Positions 33,194-44,930 of a DNA stretch of 64,000 nt are shown one piece after another. The number at the start of each line of letters is the position of its first letter. Positions within the stretch are counted from its first letter, which is position 1. Source of the DNA: Tolypocladium sp. Sup5 PDA-1 (lineage: Eukaryota; Ascomycota; Sordariomycetes; Hypocreales; Ophiocordycipitaceae); the NCBI GenBank assembly GCA_000750105.3, contig JPHH03000033.1:124001-188000 (forward strand). Reading direction: 5' to 3'. The translations under genes were made by a program, and so were the position numbers. A model generated the notes under the pieces. The model saw nothing but the letters and a program-made list of their open reading frames with translations. It ran no database searches and had not been told where the DNA came from.

Positions 33194-34991
33194 ATGGCCA
33201 GCGAGTCTCCACATCGTTCCAAGGGCGAAGCTCTGCTCGACCATGGAGATGACCCAAGGACCGTTGCCTCCAGCGAGGAGATCAAAGAGGACGTCGGCGG
33301 CCTGACGTTCGAGCAGTACACTGCCGGGGGCCTGGGCCGCCATTTGGGCATTTTCAGCACGACTTCTCTGATGTAGGTTTCTGTCGTGCGCGCTGGGCTG
33401 AGCTGAGCATCTGGGTTAACCACATGTTGCAATTGCAGCATCGGACGCATCATCGGTACCGGCATCTTTTCTACTCCGTCGTCCATCGTGAGCAGTGTCG
33501 GGAGCGTGGGCGCGTCGATGCTTCTTTGGGTGTTGGGTCTGTTGCTCGCGCTCTCTGGGCTCTGCGTCTGGCTCGAATTCGCCTGTATGATACCGCGGAG
33601 CGGCGGCGAAAAGGTCTATCTCGAGGCGGCGTACCGGCGCCCGAAGATGCTGATTACCGTTGTCTTTGCCGTCCAGGCCATTGCCCTCGGGTTCACAGGT
33701 GAGAGCGGCTGGCTCCGTCATGTTCCTTCATAACAAAGTCACCAAGTTAACATCCAGACTACTCTAGCATCTGGATGCATCGTCTTCGCCTCGAATGTCA
33801 TCGTCGCGTCCGGGCATGTTGCGACCGAATGGCAGCAGCGCGGCATCGCCATCGGAGTCATCACTTTCGTCACCCTCGTCCACACCTTCTTCCCGAAACT
33901 CGGCGTCCACGGGATGAACTTTTTTACAGTCCTCAAGGTCGTCCTTCTCTTGTTTGTCGTGGTTACGGGATGGGTTGTGCTGGGCGGCGGTGTGTCCAGC
34001 GTGAAAGATCCGCACGCAAGTTTCCGGGACGCATTCGCCAATTCGGCCACCTCGGGGAATCAGTACGCGACGGCGCTCTTCAAGGTGCTGAATTCCTACG
34101 CTGGGTAAGCAAAGAACCTTGCAATAATATACGAGGGAGAGTGTCTAATGAACATCTAGATGGTCGAATGCCATGTACGTGCTCAACGAGGTGAAAGACC
34201 CCGTGCGCACCATCAAGATCGCGGGCCCGCTCGGCCTGTCTACCTGCGGAGTTCTGTATGTCCTGGCGAACGTGGCCTACTTTGCGGCTGCTACTCCTCA
34301 GGAAATCGCAGCCAGCGGGACCACCGTCGCCTCATACTTCATGGGCAAGGTTTTCGGCACTGCTGCTCGGAGAGCGCTGAGTGTTCTCGTTGCCCTCTCA
34401 GCATTCGGCAACGTGTTGACCGTCACTTTCGCCCAAGCCCGGGTCAACCAAGAACTCGCAAAAGAGGGCGTCATTCCATTCCCTCGATTCTGGGCATCGG
34501 GCTGGCCGTTTGGCTCTCCATCTACGGGTCTGATCCTGCATTTCATCCCGTCCTTCATTGTCATTGTGGCCATCCCCTTCGGAAATGCCTACAACTTCAT
34601 CCTCGACCTGGAAGGCTATCCGGGTGCCGTCATCAACTTCCTCGTTGTCGCGGGCCTGTTCTATCTGCGCTGGAGTGAGCCCAAGGCCGCACGCCCGTTC
34701 AAGGTCTGGTGGCCCGTTGCAGTCTTTTACATGGTGGGCCAGGCGTTCCAGCTTGTGGCGCCATTCTTGCGTCCTCCTGGAGGTAAGGGGGACACGCCAC
34801 CTCTCCCATACTGGTTGTACTGTGTCGTGGGCATTGGCATTCTGGTCGCGTCTGTCGTTTATTGGTTCATCTGGTGGGTCGCGGCCCCAAAGATTGGAGG
34901 TTATACATTGGAGCCACACAATGAGCCCCTGAAGGACGGAACAAATGTGGTTGTCTACCGTCGCGTCCCGAGGCAGTTTCGGGAAGCTTAG
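33194..34991 (+). CDS. Amino-acid permease, MUP1-type (methionine) APC family, 4 exons
   Basis: Exons 33194-33372, 33439-33698, 33768-34104 and 34160-34991 give 535 residues; introns are 66, 69 and 55 nt. Splicing restores IGRIIGTGIFSTPSSI in TM1, the unwound GTGI substrate site of APC transporters. Twelve hydrophobic segments follow, with GYSNAMYV-like text (GWSNAMYVLNEVKDPVRT) at the conserved TM6 to loop region and FAQARVNQELAKEGVIPF further on. The family imports methionine and related amino acids across the plasma membrane with protons. The closest remembered relatives are fungal high-affinity methionine permeases. The exact substrate is inferred. No defect seen. Confidence 0.88.
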
Positions 34992-37782
34992 GGTTGATCG
35001 ATGTTGATCTGCTTGTAGAGGGGTTTAGATCGGCTATAGACAGCTAGTTACTGTTTTAGGGCCATCCTCAACGGCCTTGCCCATGCCAATGAAATATTTC
35101 GGGAGCAACTTTCGTGTGCAAGATTCGGAAGCAATTGGCGAGTACATCTAAGATGGACAAAGCGGACTACCAGGCCAATTTGTCTCTTGGTAAGAAGAAT
35201 TTGGTCATGGATTCCGTCATCGGGCCTCATGAGCGAGTGACCATTGTAAAGGCCGCAAACACTCTTGGGCGGGATCAGACAAGGTGTGGGAGCTGGCGGG
35301 GCTGCGCGAGATCGGTTGTTGAGTCGAGGGGGAAATACTGTGCGGTTTTTATTGTCCTTAGAAGAGTAAAAATTAACTACGAATAACAGTCTAAAGATGT
35401 CCATAACAGAAGGGAAACTGTCCCTTGCCAAGGTTGCATCGGCTTTTGCCGATGATGCCATGCCTAAAATGCAGGACTGTGTGCGGCTACTGGAACTGAT
35501 GTACGGAGTACTCCGTATGTTAGCTGCGATATAAATGATCAACGATCCCCAGAGAAAGTACTTGGTTGTTGGTCGAGCAGATAGCAAACCTGCATGCATA
35601 GATCTTGGCATCAAAGGTACGATGGTCAATGCCCTCGTCACCCAAGCCTGTCAAAGGTATCAAACGGACAGCCGCTGTAAATCATATCGACAAATGTCAT
35701 GCCCCGCCTCTGGAGTAACTACTCCGTAAAAAGAGAATGACAAGGCAGTGGCCGTTGGAACAAACAATGTACTTCGTACCTGTCACAGCATCTCGTCACA
35801 CGACATGCGAACGCAGGTTCATCTCCTCAGCCGTAGCGCCGTACGACATCCGCACAACATAAAATTGGCCATGGTGGTGAAAGTCGCTCAAGAGCACAAA
35901 GGGTCGGGTCTTATGGGACACTGCAGCCAAGCTAATGTTTATTGTATGGAGCCGAGCCATTGGGCTCGAAGCGGTTCCGGAACCATACAAACCTTATCGT
36001 GCGTCTCGAAGTCGACGGCTGACTCAAGCCCCTACTCTGGTCCCCAGAGTCGTATTGCAAGACACGCCACAATGGAATGAGCGACTTGGCGTTTTTCTTT
36101 TTCAACGGCTGGCGTCTTCCACGGACTCGAGTTTTGTTGTCTCGTGGCGCCCCTGGCGGGTTCACAAAGAGACAACTCGACCGGCATCGGCCCGTCTTGA
36201 CGTCGCTTCCGACAGCGCAACAGATCTCGTGCACCACGTGGTGTTTCACAGCAGGTAATCCGTAGAGAGAAAACAAACACCTCGACTAATAAAAGCACCT
36301 TCCGTCGAATGGAAGGAAAAAGGCTGAAGTCGGCTGCACATACCTCAAGCAGCCCGCCGCGGGGAGCGCAGAAATAATAATACCACTTGCGGTGTAATAT
36401 CCAACCAACAGCAGCCCCCTCGCCAATCACGAGCACCAGCCAATGCCAGGAACAGAGTTTATCACCCGAAGGTCACCAGAGCACGCCCACTCACTGTCCA
36501 ACGGGGGGGAACCTTTGCAGCACGGGCGGGCCCGCGTTGGTTGGGGAGCAAAACAAGTTCGCTACACGACGAGTCGGCTGTCGCGCGCCGCATGTCAGAG
36601 AGAGGATACAAACCGTCAATGGGGCGAGTTGCGATGCCCTTCACAAGCCCGGTTGTGAGTCGGGCTGCCAATATCCCTTGGGGCCGAGACCCATGCCGCT
36701 TCCCAGTTGGCGTTGGCTGGCGGGGCCGAATAATTATTATGGGCTGCCCAGGCAGTTGAGCCAGCCACGGCCAAGGCCCAAGGCTGGGCCGTCCGAGCAC
36801 TGCCCCGATGAGCGAGCACTGGTGGGAGAAATTCTTGGCATCGAAACTGGCGGCCCAGTTGCTGCGATGACAGCAACCTCTCGGCATCACCAACCGACAA
36901 GGAAGCAACCCGACAACGCGTCCAATTGCCACAACTCGTAGCAGCTGAGATGTACGACATGACAAGTCGCACTCGCTTCGATGCTCCCTCCGCCGCTGCA
37001 GAGGCGGATGGGCACTTTGGCCTCTGCCCATCAAGGTGACATCGACACTTGCCGTGTCACTGCCTCAAACAGGCCTAAGCCCAGCGGCAATTTATCGACC
37101 TTTGATTCACAGTTGCACCAGAACCCGCGGCAGTATGAGGGGATTTCTGGCCCGTCGGTTGCTTTGCCCGCGGCTGCTCGCGCCAGACGGGGGGCTGTGC
37201 CTTGACTCACTGGTGACTGGGCCAAGCAAGATTTAACCTTTTTCGCGTCAGGCCATCCAGTGTCGTATATCCCTTTCTTGGCGTTGACGCTGCAAAAAAG
37301 TACTTGATGTCGCTCGCGGCACCCCGATATCAACTGTAGTCCGTACCTCATTTTCCTTCGGAAACCTGCCCGTTCTCAAACTGAACTCGTTCAGCTCGCC
37401 GAATCTCTGCACTTACCATAACTCGCTTGCTTGCACAACACCCGTACCGCGCGCGCATGACAGCTGCCCTCGCGGTCCCTCTCAGCAACCAACCTCACCA
37501 CAACAGCTCACAGTTGAGCTGTATCCCGCAAAGCTGGAGTCTATTGCCAACCACGCAAACGCAGTCCTGGCGGCGACTGCATCAACGCTCGCGCCAAGTG
37601 ACTTCCGACCGCCATAGGGCCAGCCCCGGGCAAAGGACAGGGCGAAGCGATCACCTTCGTCGAGACACCTCGTGATCACAGACAAAAGAGACGTTGAAGC
37701 TTAGCATCTTCGATATTGATATCTTCAATAACCGCTATACTGGCATGAAGACGCATCCGCTCGCAGCAGGGCCACCATCACC
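34992..37782. other. Long intergenic region
   Basis: About 2.8 kb without a supportable gene. It contains the 16-bp palindrome at 35502-35517, a further TACTCCGTA at 35720 and, near 37,750, the probable 5' leader of the ATPase gene. Confidence 0.5.
35502..35517. repeat. Perfect palindrome TACGGAGTACTCCGTA
   Basis: A 16-bp exact inverted repeat. Its half-site TACGGAGTA recurs singly in other intergenic parts of this window (10374, 17496, 35720; near-matches at about 44138 and 45982). It may be a widely scattered regulator site or a mobile short motif. Confidence 0.8.
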
Positions 37783-40700
37783 ATGTCCTCTCTCGTCAAC
37801 GCCGTGAGGGCCAGGCTGCCCGCCCGCCTCGGAGGGCAGCGCGCCTCGTCGTCGCCCGCGGGCATGTCCTGGAACTCGCTGCCCCCGTCGGCGCGCGACG
37901 CCTCGCCCGAGGCCGTCCTCGCTTCGTTTGCCCTGATGCCTGCCGAACTGGCGCTCGAGCACCTGCAGACGCACAAGGAAGGCCTGACGGACTTCGAGGC
38001 CGACACGCGGCGCGCGTTCAAGGGTCCCAACCTGCTGCCGACACAGAAACCGCCCTCGTGGATCCTGACTCTGCTGGCCGCCATTCCCAACCCGTTCAAC
38101 ATCCTGCTCATCTTCCTGGCCATCATCAACGCTTCTGTCCCCGATCGGGACTGGGTGAGTCTTCTGCTACCGCCGGCATGGCATTCAGGGCATCAAAGGC
38201 TAACCTTGCACAGGCCGGCGTGACAGTCCTGCTCATCATGGTCGTCATCTCCGTCATGGTTCGTTTCTGGCAAGAGTACCGAAGCAGCGTGGCTGTCTTC
38301 CGGCTCCAGTCGTCCATCACCAACAACCAAAAGGTCCGCCGCCAGCCCCCGAGCGTCGAGGCGCTCATTGGCAAGGTGCACGACTCGGTCGAGAAGGCGG
38401 TGATGGAAAAGGACCTCGTCCCCGGAGACATTGTCGTGCTTTCGCCTGGCAGCATTGTTCCTGCCGATTGCCTGGTTCTGGAGGCCTCGTTCCTCCGAAT
38501 CAGCCAGTCGACGTGGACCGGCGAGAACGAGCCTGTGGCCAAGGTCGCGACCTCCATTGGCGACAAGGAGGTCACGCTCTTTGACCTGGTCAACATTGCC
38601 TTCATGGGCACGAGCGTTGTCTCTGGCAACGGACTGGCGCTGGTGCTTCGCACCGGAGCAGGTGAGTTGACGCGTTGATGCATTGTGCGTGGCATAACTG
38701 ACCCCTTTTATAGACGTTCTCATCGCGGGCATGGCCAAGGAGCTGAAGAAGAAGCGCGAGACGAATGCCTTCCAAAGGGGCATCCGCAACGTGAGCTGGA
38801 TGTTGATTGGGTTCATGTGCGTCATGGTCCCTATCGTAAGTTATCCCCCACGAGTCCTTTGGCCGTGCCAGAATCGCGTCTAACAGCCCGTGCTGCAGGT
38901 CCTGGGCATCTCCGGCAAGACAACCGGAGACTGGAACGCGGCGGCGCTCTTTAGCATTAGCGTTGCCGTCGGCCTCGTCCCCGAGATGCTGCCCGCCATC
39001 GTCAACGCCAACCTCGCGCGCGGCGCCTACGTGCTCTCCAATATGAAGGCCATCGTCAAGCGACTCGACTCGGTCCAGAACATCGGCGCCATGTCTGTGC
39101 TCTGCAGCGACAAGGTAAGAACTTTACATATCACACGTGTAAAGGGAGACGTTGCTGACTGTGGGCAGACCGGAACACTGACCAAGGACGAGATCACGCT
39201 ATGCCAGTATCTCGACTACACTGGCGCCGAAAACGTGTCCGTGTTGAAGCTGGCCACCGTCGACGCCAACATCCAGGGCTCCAACGGCAACAACATCGAC
39301 CTGGCCATCCTCAACTACCGCCTCCAGGACGACAAGCCCCTAAGTGTCGCGCAGTACGAAAGGGTCACGGCTATCCCGTTTACGTTTGAGCGGCGCCGAT
39401 CCGCCTGCGTCGTCCGCGGCGTGACAGGCCAGAACCTCCTCATCACAAAGGGCGCCTTCGACGAAGTCCTCGGCCTATGCTCGTCCGTCCGCCAGGGCGG
39501 CATCGCCGTCCCGCTCGACCTGGAGAAGAAGCAGATGCTGATTGACCGGGCCGAAAAGCTGAGCAAGGAAGGGTACCGCGTGCTCCTCGTCGCCGAGAAG
39601 CAGCTCGCCAAGGTCGACCTCGAGGACGAGGACGGCCTGCACGAGATTGAGACCCGCATGACGCTCGAGGGCCTGCTCAGCTTCATCGACCCGCCCAAGG
39701 ACGACGCCGCCGAGTCGATTGCGCAGCTCAAGGCGCTAGGCGTCGACGTCAAAGTCCTGACCGGCGACAGCCTGCCCGTGGCGCTCAATGTGTGCCAGGC
39801 GCTGGGCGTGCTCGGCCAAAATGACGACACCAACGATGATCTGCAGGCCATCACGGGGCCCGAGCTAGCGCAGGTCGAGGAGTTCGAGGAACAGTTTGAC
39901 GCCATCGTCAAGTCCTGCACCGTGTTTGCCAAGCTAACGCCGAACCAAAAGGCGCTCGTCGTCGGCAGCCTCCGCAAGGCGGGCCACTGCGTGGGGATGC
40001 TGGGCGACGGCATCAACGACTGCATGGCCCTCCGCAGGGCCGACGTGGGCATCTCGGTCGACTCGGGCGCGAGCGTCGCCAAGGACTGCGCGGATCTGAT
40101 CCTGACGGAGAAGGGACTGAGCATCATTGTGGCCGCCGTTAGAACCGGCCGCATCACCCACGGCAACACGATCAAGTACATCAAGGTAAGATGCTTCAAA
40201 CCCATTCGTTCTCAGAGACGACGTGTTAACGTGACGGTAGATGGTGGCTTCGTCCAACTTTGGCAACGTCTTCAGTGTCCTGGCGGCGAGCGCATGGCTC
40301 CCCTTCCAGCCGGTACGTTGACGCCCTTGATACAGTCTGGTTTGCGGACAGACGGCTAACACTGCAGCAGATGTTGGGCCTGCAGATTCTCGCGCAGAAC
40401 CTGCTCTACGATATCAGCCAGATCGCCATCCCGTGGGACCGAGTCGACCCCGAGTACCTGCAGACGCCCAAGCGTTGGAACACGCTTGATCTGCTGCGCT
40501 TCGTCCTCGTCCTCGGCCCCACGAGCTCCGTCATCGACATCCTGACCTTTATCCTCGGCTGGTTCTTCTACGGGGTGCAGACCACCGATGACGAGGAGGC
40601 GGTCAAGATGTTCCAGGCGCACTGGTTCCTCCAAGGGTGCGTTCATCCGTTGCCGGTTGCCGTGCTGTGAGAGCGAACGTGGGCTAACCGTGCAAACAGA

Positions 40701-40973
40701 CTCCTCACGCAGACGCTCATCGTGCACCTGCTGCGAACGGCCAAGATCCCCTTCTTCCAGAGCCGCTCCACGGTGCCTCTCGCGCTGTCGACCGCGGCCA
40801 TCATGTCCATTGGCTTCGCCATCCCGTGGATCCCGCCGTTCCAAGAGGCGCTGGGCTTCGCACAGCCGGCCGTGTCGTACGTCGGCTTCCTGGTGGCGGA
40901 GCTGCTGCTGTACATGGTCGAGGTGCAGGCGGTCAAGATGATTTACATCCGCATCTTCAAGACGTGGCTGTGA
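37783..40973 (+). CDS. MgtA-type P-type ATPase (P3B, Mg2+ uptake), 8 exons
   Basis: Exons 37783-38154, 38214-38661, 38714-38835, 38899-39114, 39169-40185, 40241-40312, 40371-40636 and 40700-40973 give 928 residues. Domain order is N-terminal tail, TM1-2, actuator with STWTGENEPV (TGES-like), TM3-4 with VGLVPEMLPAIV, phosphorylation motif CSDKTGTLTKDE (Asp near 385), nucleotide domain with FERRRSACVV, hinge MLGDGINDCMALRRADVGIS, and six C-terminal TMs starting SSNFGNVFSVL. The P-E-M-L-P and SSNFGN signatures and length are those of bacterial MgtA/MgtB, not of Ca2+ or H+ pumps. The enzyme would import Mg2+ at the cost of ATP. The hinge reads NDCM where bacterial enzymes have NDAP. Confidence 0.92.
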
Positions 40974-41596
40974 GCGGCGGCGCGCTGCGGGTGTTTCGGC
41001 GAGTCTCGGTTTGCCGGGCTCGGCCTGTAAAAGTCTGGTCGGTCGCGTCGTCTTTGGGGGTTGACTGCAGCGTCTGTCGGACACGGTGGACGCCTGGGTC
41101 GAAGGTTCAACAGCTCCGGGATAAGAATGGCTCCTTCAACAGCAGCTATAGATTGAACAAAAAACGGTGCGCAGATTTGATATGAATTGAACGCCTTGTA
41201 AATTGCACCTGGAGCCTGTTGAGAGTGTGGTGAAGCGGTCCCAGGACTCCCAGCCACTCGAGTATGACGCGACGTAGTCGGGAGCGCGTTCTTTCCCCGT
41301 GGCCGTCTCCATCCTCAGGCGCCCCGACTGGTAGTAGACACCTTGGTGAGTCGATCTCTGAATACTTCGTAATAATGGTTGTCACAAAAGTGGCGTTGCA
41401 TTGCAGTAGTAGGTTGAGATGACTTGGAGGTGTTGGTCTGGGCACGTGAAATGGTGTGCGAGGATGAGTAAGCGGCGGCGGCGCCCGACATCGCTGTCGG
41501 CGCTGGACGATTACAAACGGACCGTCGTCTCGATAAACAACCTCGGATGGCACAGATGCAGGTGCCGTCTCTAGTCAATTAACCTCGCAGTCCATC
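40974..41596. other. Spacer between tandem genes
   Basis: About 620 bases containing the 3' end of the ATPase gene and the upstream region of the acyltransferase gene. No other feature is supported. Confidence 0.6.
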
Positions 41597-43144
41597 ATGG
41601 GGCCTCCAAGATCGCTGGTGGCCGCGGGTCGCCAGCTCCAACGCACCCTCTCCTCACTGAAGCCATCACCAGCCGCCGTCGCTGCTCGGCCTCACAGCGA
41701 CAGCTCACACCATGGATCTCGGCAGCTTCACTCAGCGACGGCCCGACGGTCCGGGGCGGCGTCAAACCCAGCCATGGCGTTCCCCTGCCTCGACGCCATG
41801 GAGTCGCGGTCAGAGAACCTCAAGGCCGGCAAGTCGTCGAGCGGGCCGGAGCCGTCGTACACGTCTGGCGCCACGCTCAACTACCGCTGCAAGGAGCCCC
41901 TGGAGCTGGACTGGGGCGGCGTCCTGCCCGAGTTCAACGTTGCGTACGAGACGTGGGGAGAGATGAACCGCGACAAGTCAAACGTCATTCTGCTTCACAC
42001 GGGTCTCTCTGCGTCGTCTCACGCGCACTCCACGGAGGCCAATCCCCAGCCGGGCTGGTGGGAAAAGTTCATCGGGCCGGGAGCTCCTCTCGACACCGAC
42101 AAGCACCACATCATCTGCACAAACGTCATCGGCGGCTGCTACGGCTCCACGGGCCCCAGTAGCATCGACCCGGGCAACGGCGAGCGCTACGCGACGCGGT
42201 TCCCCATCCTGACCATGCAGGACATGGTGCGGGCGCAGTTCCGCCTGCTCGACGGCCTCGGCATCGACAAGCTGTACGCCAGCGTCGGCTCGAGCATGGG
42301 CGGCATGCAGTCCCTGGCCGCCGGCGTGCTGTTCCCCTCGCGCGTGGGCCGCATCGCGTCCATCAGCGGCTGCGCCCGGAGCCACCCCTACAGCATCGCC
42401 ATGCGGCACACGCAGCGCCAGGTGCTGATGATGGACCCCAACTGGAACCGCGGCTTCTACTACGACACGGTGCCGCCCCACGCTGGCATGAAGCTCGCGC
42501 GCGAGATTGCCACCGTGACGTACCGCTCCGGGCCGGAGTGGGAGCAGCGCTTCGGCCGCCGGCGGGCAGACCCCAGCAAGCCGCCGGCCCTGTGCCCGGA
42601 CTTCCTCATCGAGACGTATCTGGACCACGCCGGCGAGAAGTGGTGCCTCAACTACGACCCCAACAGCCTTCTCTACGTCAGCAAGGCCATGGACCTCTTC
42701 GACCTCGGCCGCGACAACCAGGTCGCCGCCCAGGCCCGCCGCACCGCCCGCCCGCGGGACCTCCAGCCCGGCGCCTGCACCCCGGCCGACGTCCAGTGCA
42801 GCCTCACCCTGCCCGCGACGCCCTACGAGGAGCAGCCCGAGTCTCAGGCCGACGCCGCCGCCGCCCCGGAGCCCCTCGAGCCGCCGGGCTCGTCGCGCCC
42901 GCCCGCCGACCTAGTCCTCGGGCTAGCGGCGCTGCGCGACACGCCCACGCTCGTCATGGGCGTGGCGAGCGACATCCTGTTCCCCGCGTGGCAGCAGCGC
43001 GAGGTGGCCGAGTCGCTGCGCCTGGCAGGCAGCCGCAGCGTCGCGCACGTCGAGCTGAGCGAGGAGCTGAGCCTGTTTGGGCACGACACGTTCCTGCTGG
43101 ACCTAAAGCACGTGGGCGGCAACCTGCGCATGTTTTTGGACTGA
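41597..43144 (+). CDS. cysA: Mitochondrial serine O-acyltransferase of the homoserine acetyltransferase family (cysA/cys2)
   Basis: An intronless ORF of 515 residues. The first about 55 residues are rich in R, S and A without acids, a mitochondrial presequence. AMAFPCLDAMESRS opens the mature part. The alpha/beta-hydrolase core has LLHTGLSASSHA (oxyanion region), NVIGGCYGSTGPSSIDP, the nucleophile elbow GSSMGGMQ (Ser233 by my count), VASDILFP (acid Asp) and FGHDTFLLD (His). These blocks match fungal CysA/Cys2, which activate serine with an acyl group for cysteine synthesis, better than homoserine-specific MET2. An Ala/Pro-rich insertion near residues 395-440 is longer than usual. Homoserine acetyltransferase is the alternative reading. 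The reaction is inferred from family. Confidence 0.9.
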   Translation: MGPPRSLVAAGRQLQRTLSSLKPSPAAVAARPHSDSSHHGSRQLHSATARRSGAASNPAMAFPCLDAMESRSENLKAGKSSSGPEPSYTSGATLNYRCKEPLELDWGGVLPEFNVAYETWGEMNRDKSNVILLHTGLSASSHAHSTEANPQPGWWEKFIGPGAPLDTDKHHIICTNVIGGCYGSTGPSSIDPGNGERYATRFPILTMQDMVRAQFRLLDGLGIDKLYASVGSSMGGMQSLAAGVLFPSRVGRIASISGCARSHPYSIAMRHTQRQVLMMDPNWNRGFYYDTVPPHAGMKLAREIATVTYRSGPEWEQRFGRRRADPSKPPALCPDFLIETYLDHAGEKWCLNYDPNSLLYVSKAMDLFDLGRDNQVAAQARRTARPRDLQPGACTPADVQCSLTLPATPYEEQPESQADAAAAPEPLEPPGSSRPPADLVLGLAALRDTPTLVMGVASDILFPAWQQREVAESLRLAGSRSVAHVELSEELSLFGHDTFLLDLKHVGGNLRMFLD

Positions 43145-44930
43145 GACTCTTGAGGCAGGACTGGGGAGCATGCGTGCGTGGTTGGTTGGACCAAGGGGCA
43201 TGATTGCACGACATGGGAAGCGGTGTTTGCATAGTGGCGTTTAGGATGTGGTTGTCTGTACAAACTCGAGTTTCTCTTCATCTACACTTGTTTGCCAGCG
43301 CTGATCCTCTGTATTGGCACGCGGGAAGCATCCCTGTCAGCAGAGAGCCCGTATTGGAGCTGCCGGCGATGCGCCCACGGCCGCGGGCGTGGACTTTGGA
43401 TACGGCACGTGGCCGCTTACTGAAGCCGTTCCAAGCTCTGGGTCGGGAGAGCAGCTGTACTGGGATGAATCCATTCTCCAAGGCAGCCATCCACTTCCGG
43501 AACCTATCTCTGATGACGACCTTTAGGACGTGTGCTGGGGCATGACCACGAGTAGTGAAATTCTGGGGGGACGTTTCGACGGCTGGTATCAACGGATGAT
43601 TGCGCAACCAGAGCTGGACATTGTTGGCCCTCGTATATTGCAGCAAAGGCCGTGGAGGTTACCTAGGTAGATGCAATGCATGACCGCAGGGCAATATGAT
43701 GAGTGGCGTGCTCCTGTCATTTATTAGTTGGGGTTGTCCTGCTAACATGAGATTTACATGTTGCGAGCCTTCGCGACTGGACTCGGTGTACGCAGAAACA
43801 AGCACGCCGTGATAAGAGACGTGATCTAGTAGTCTACCTCAGGTAAGACCCAAGGCTCCCTGATGGCAATGGTGGCATCCACTGCTAGTCGGACGTTGTC
43901 CGGTCCCCGTCCTCCATATCGTCTCTTCTCCTCGACGCGCCCGTCGCCGATGCAGTTACTGCCGCGTGTGCTCATGGGCCCATACAGTCGCCGCCATGCG
44001 TCCATTTTGGTTCCTCGGAGCCCTTTCCCTCCGCATAGTTGCCGCCGGAGCTGTCCGTGCCTCAAGGGCCTCAGCTCGGCAAAAGGTGGCCGAGACACGG
44101 ATAAAGCGGTATTCTATCTCGGCTGTCGGCCGTTACTGTACGGAGTGGGACAAGAGATAGCTCCGCCCGCACGAGTGTCATTGACGCGCCGGCTGTGATG
44201 CCGTGCGGACGGATATGGTTGCACAGGGGGGATGGGCGTACATCGGTTGACGGTCGCTGAAGGGTAGGCACTTTGGCTACTTTATTAATGCGCGATCCAC
44301 GAGACAAATCTCGATTCCCGTCGTCGGCTCAGACCGCCCACGCCGCTGCAGTAACGCCGGGGGAGTACGCGTGAGTGATGTCATTGGACTACTTGGTGCG
44401 AGGTGCCGAAAAGAAGGGTCCAGGGGCTCTCGGCTTTGCCGCAAGGCCTATTGGTTGATAATCTAGACTCACCATAATGTACGATGGGGCTATGGAGGCT
44501 GGGAGTCTCCGACCTGCTGACAAGGGACCTCACGGGGGGGTGGACTTGTCTGTTTCTGGTGGGCTTTTCGACGGCTGACAGCCTGACACCCACGGCAATA
44601 TATATCCACCACTGAAACTACTGCAATGAAAGCAACCTGCCGCCGGCAACTGATGGCAGCGGCAATGCGAGCAATATCGGTAAGATGCGAAGCTTCGACC
44701 GCTCGGAGCGCTGACATGAATGATGATGAAGTCCCCGAGTCGGGTCAAACTGAAAGCAGGTCGCAATTTTAGCTCATGGAGGGTCGAGGTAGACAAAGTG
44801 CCATGGGACTATATATATCAAAGTCATTCCCTCAGATATTGTCAAGATTAAACATTCGAATAAAAACTTCCACCTCATTCTCGATCCTCATTCTCGCTCC
44901 TCATTCTCGCTCCTCATTCTCAAGCCGAAA
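43145..44930. other. Intergenic region upstream of the small secreted protein gene
   Basis: About 1.8 kb with no supportable gene. Its last 120 bases carry a TATA box and a pyrimidine-rich tandem repeat, described separately. Confidence 0.5.
44810..44926 (+). promoter_or_regulatory. TATA box and 13-bp tandem repeat in the 5' leader
   Basis: TATATATAT stands at 44810-44818, about 115 bases before the ATG at 44931. Between them CTCATTCTCG(A/C)TC is repeated in tandem from 44874 (units at 44874, 44887 and 44900, plus a partial at 44913). The pyrimidine-rich leader is probably transcribed. Such CT-rich leaders are common just before starts of strongly expressed fungal genes. Confidence 0.7.

Noticed and set aside
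39315..40205. Long 296-codon ORF antisense to the ATPase exon 5
   Set aside because: It mirrors high third-position GC of the real gene, is serine- and arginine-rich and has no family motif.
41978..42628. 216-codon ORF antisense to the acyltransferase gene, and 221-codon plus-strand frame shadow at 42538-43203
   Set aside because: Both are low-complexity R/P/H/A-rich shadows of a GC-rich exon.
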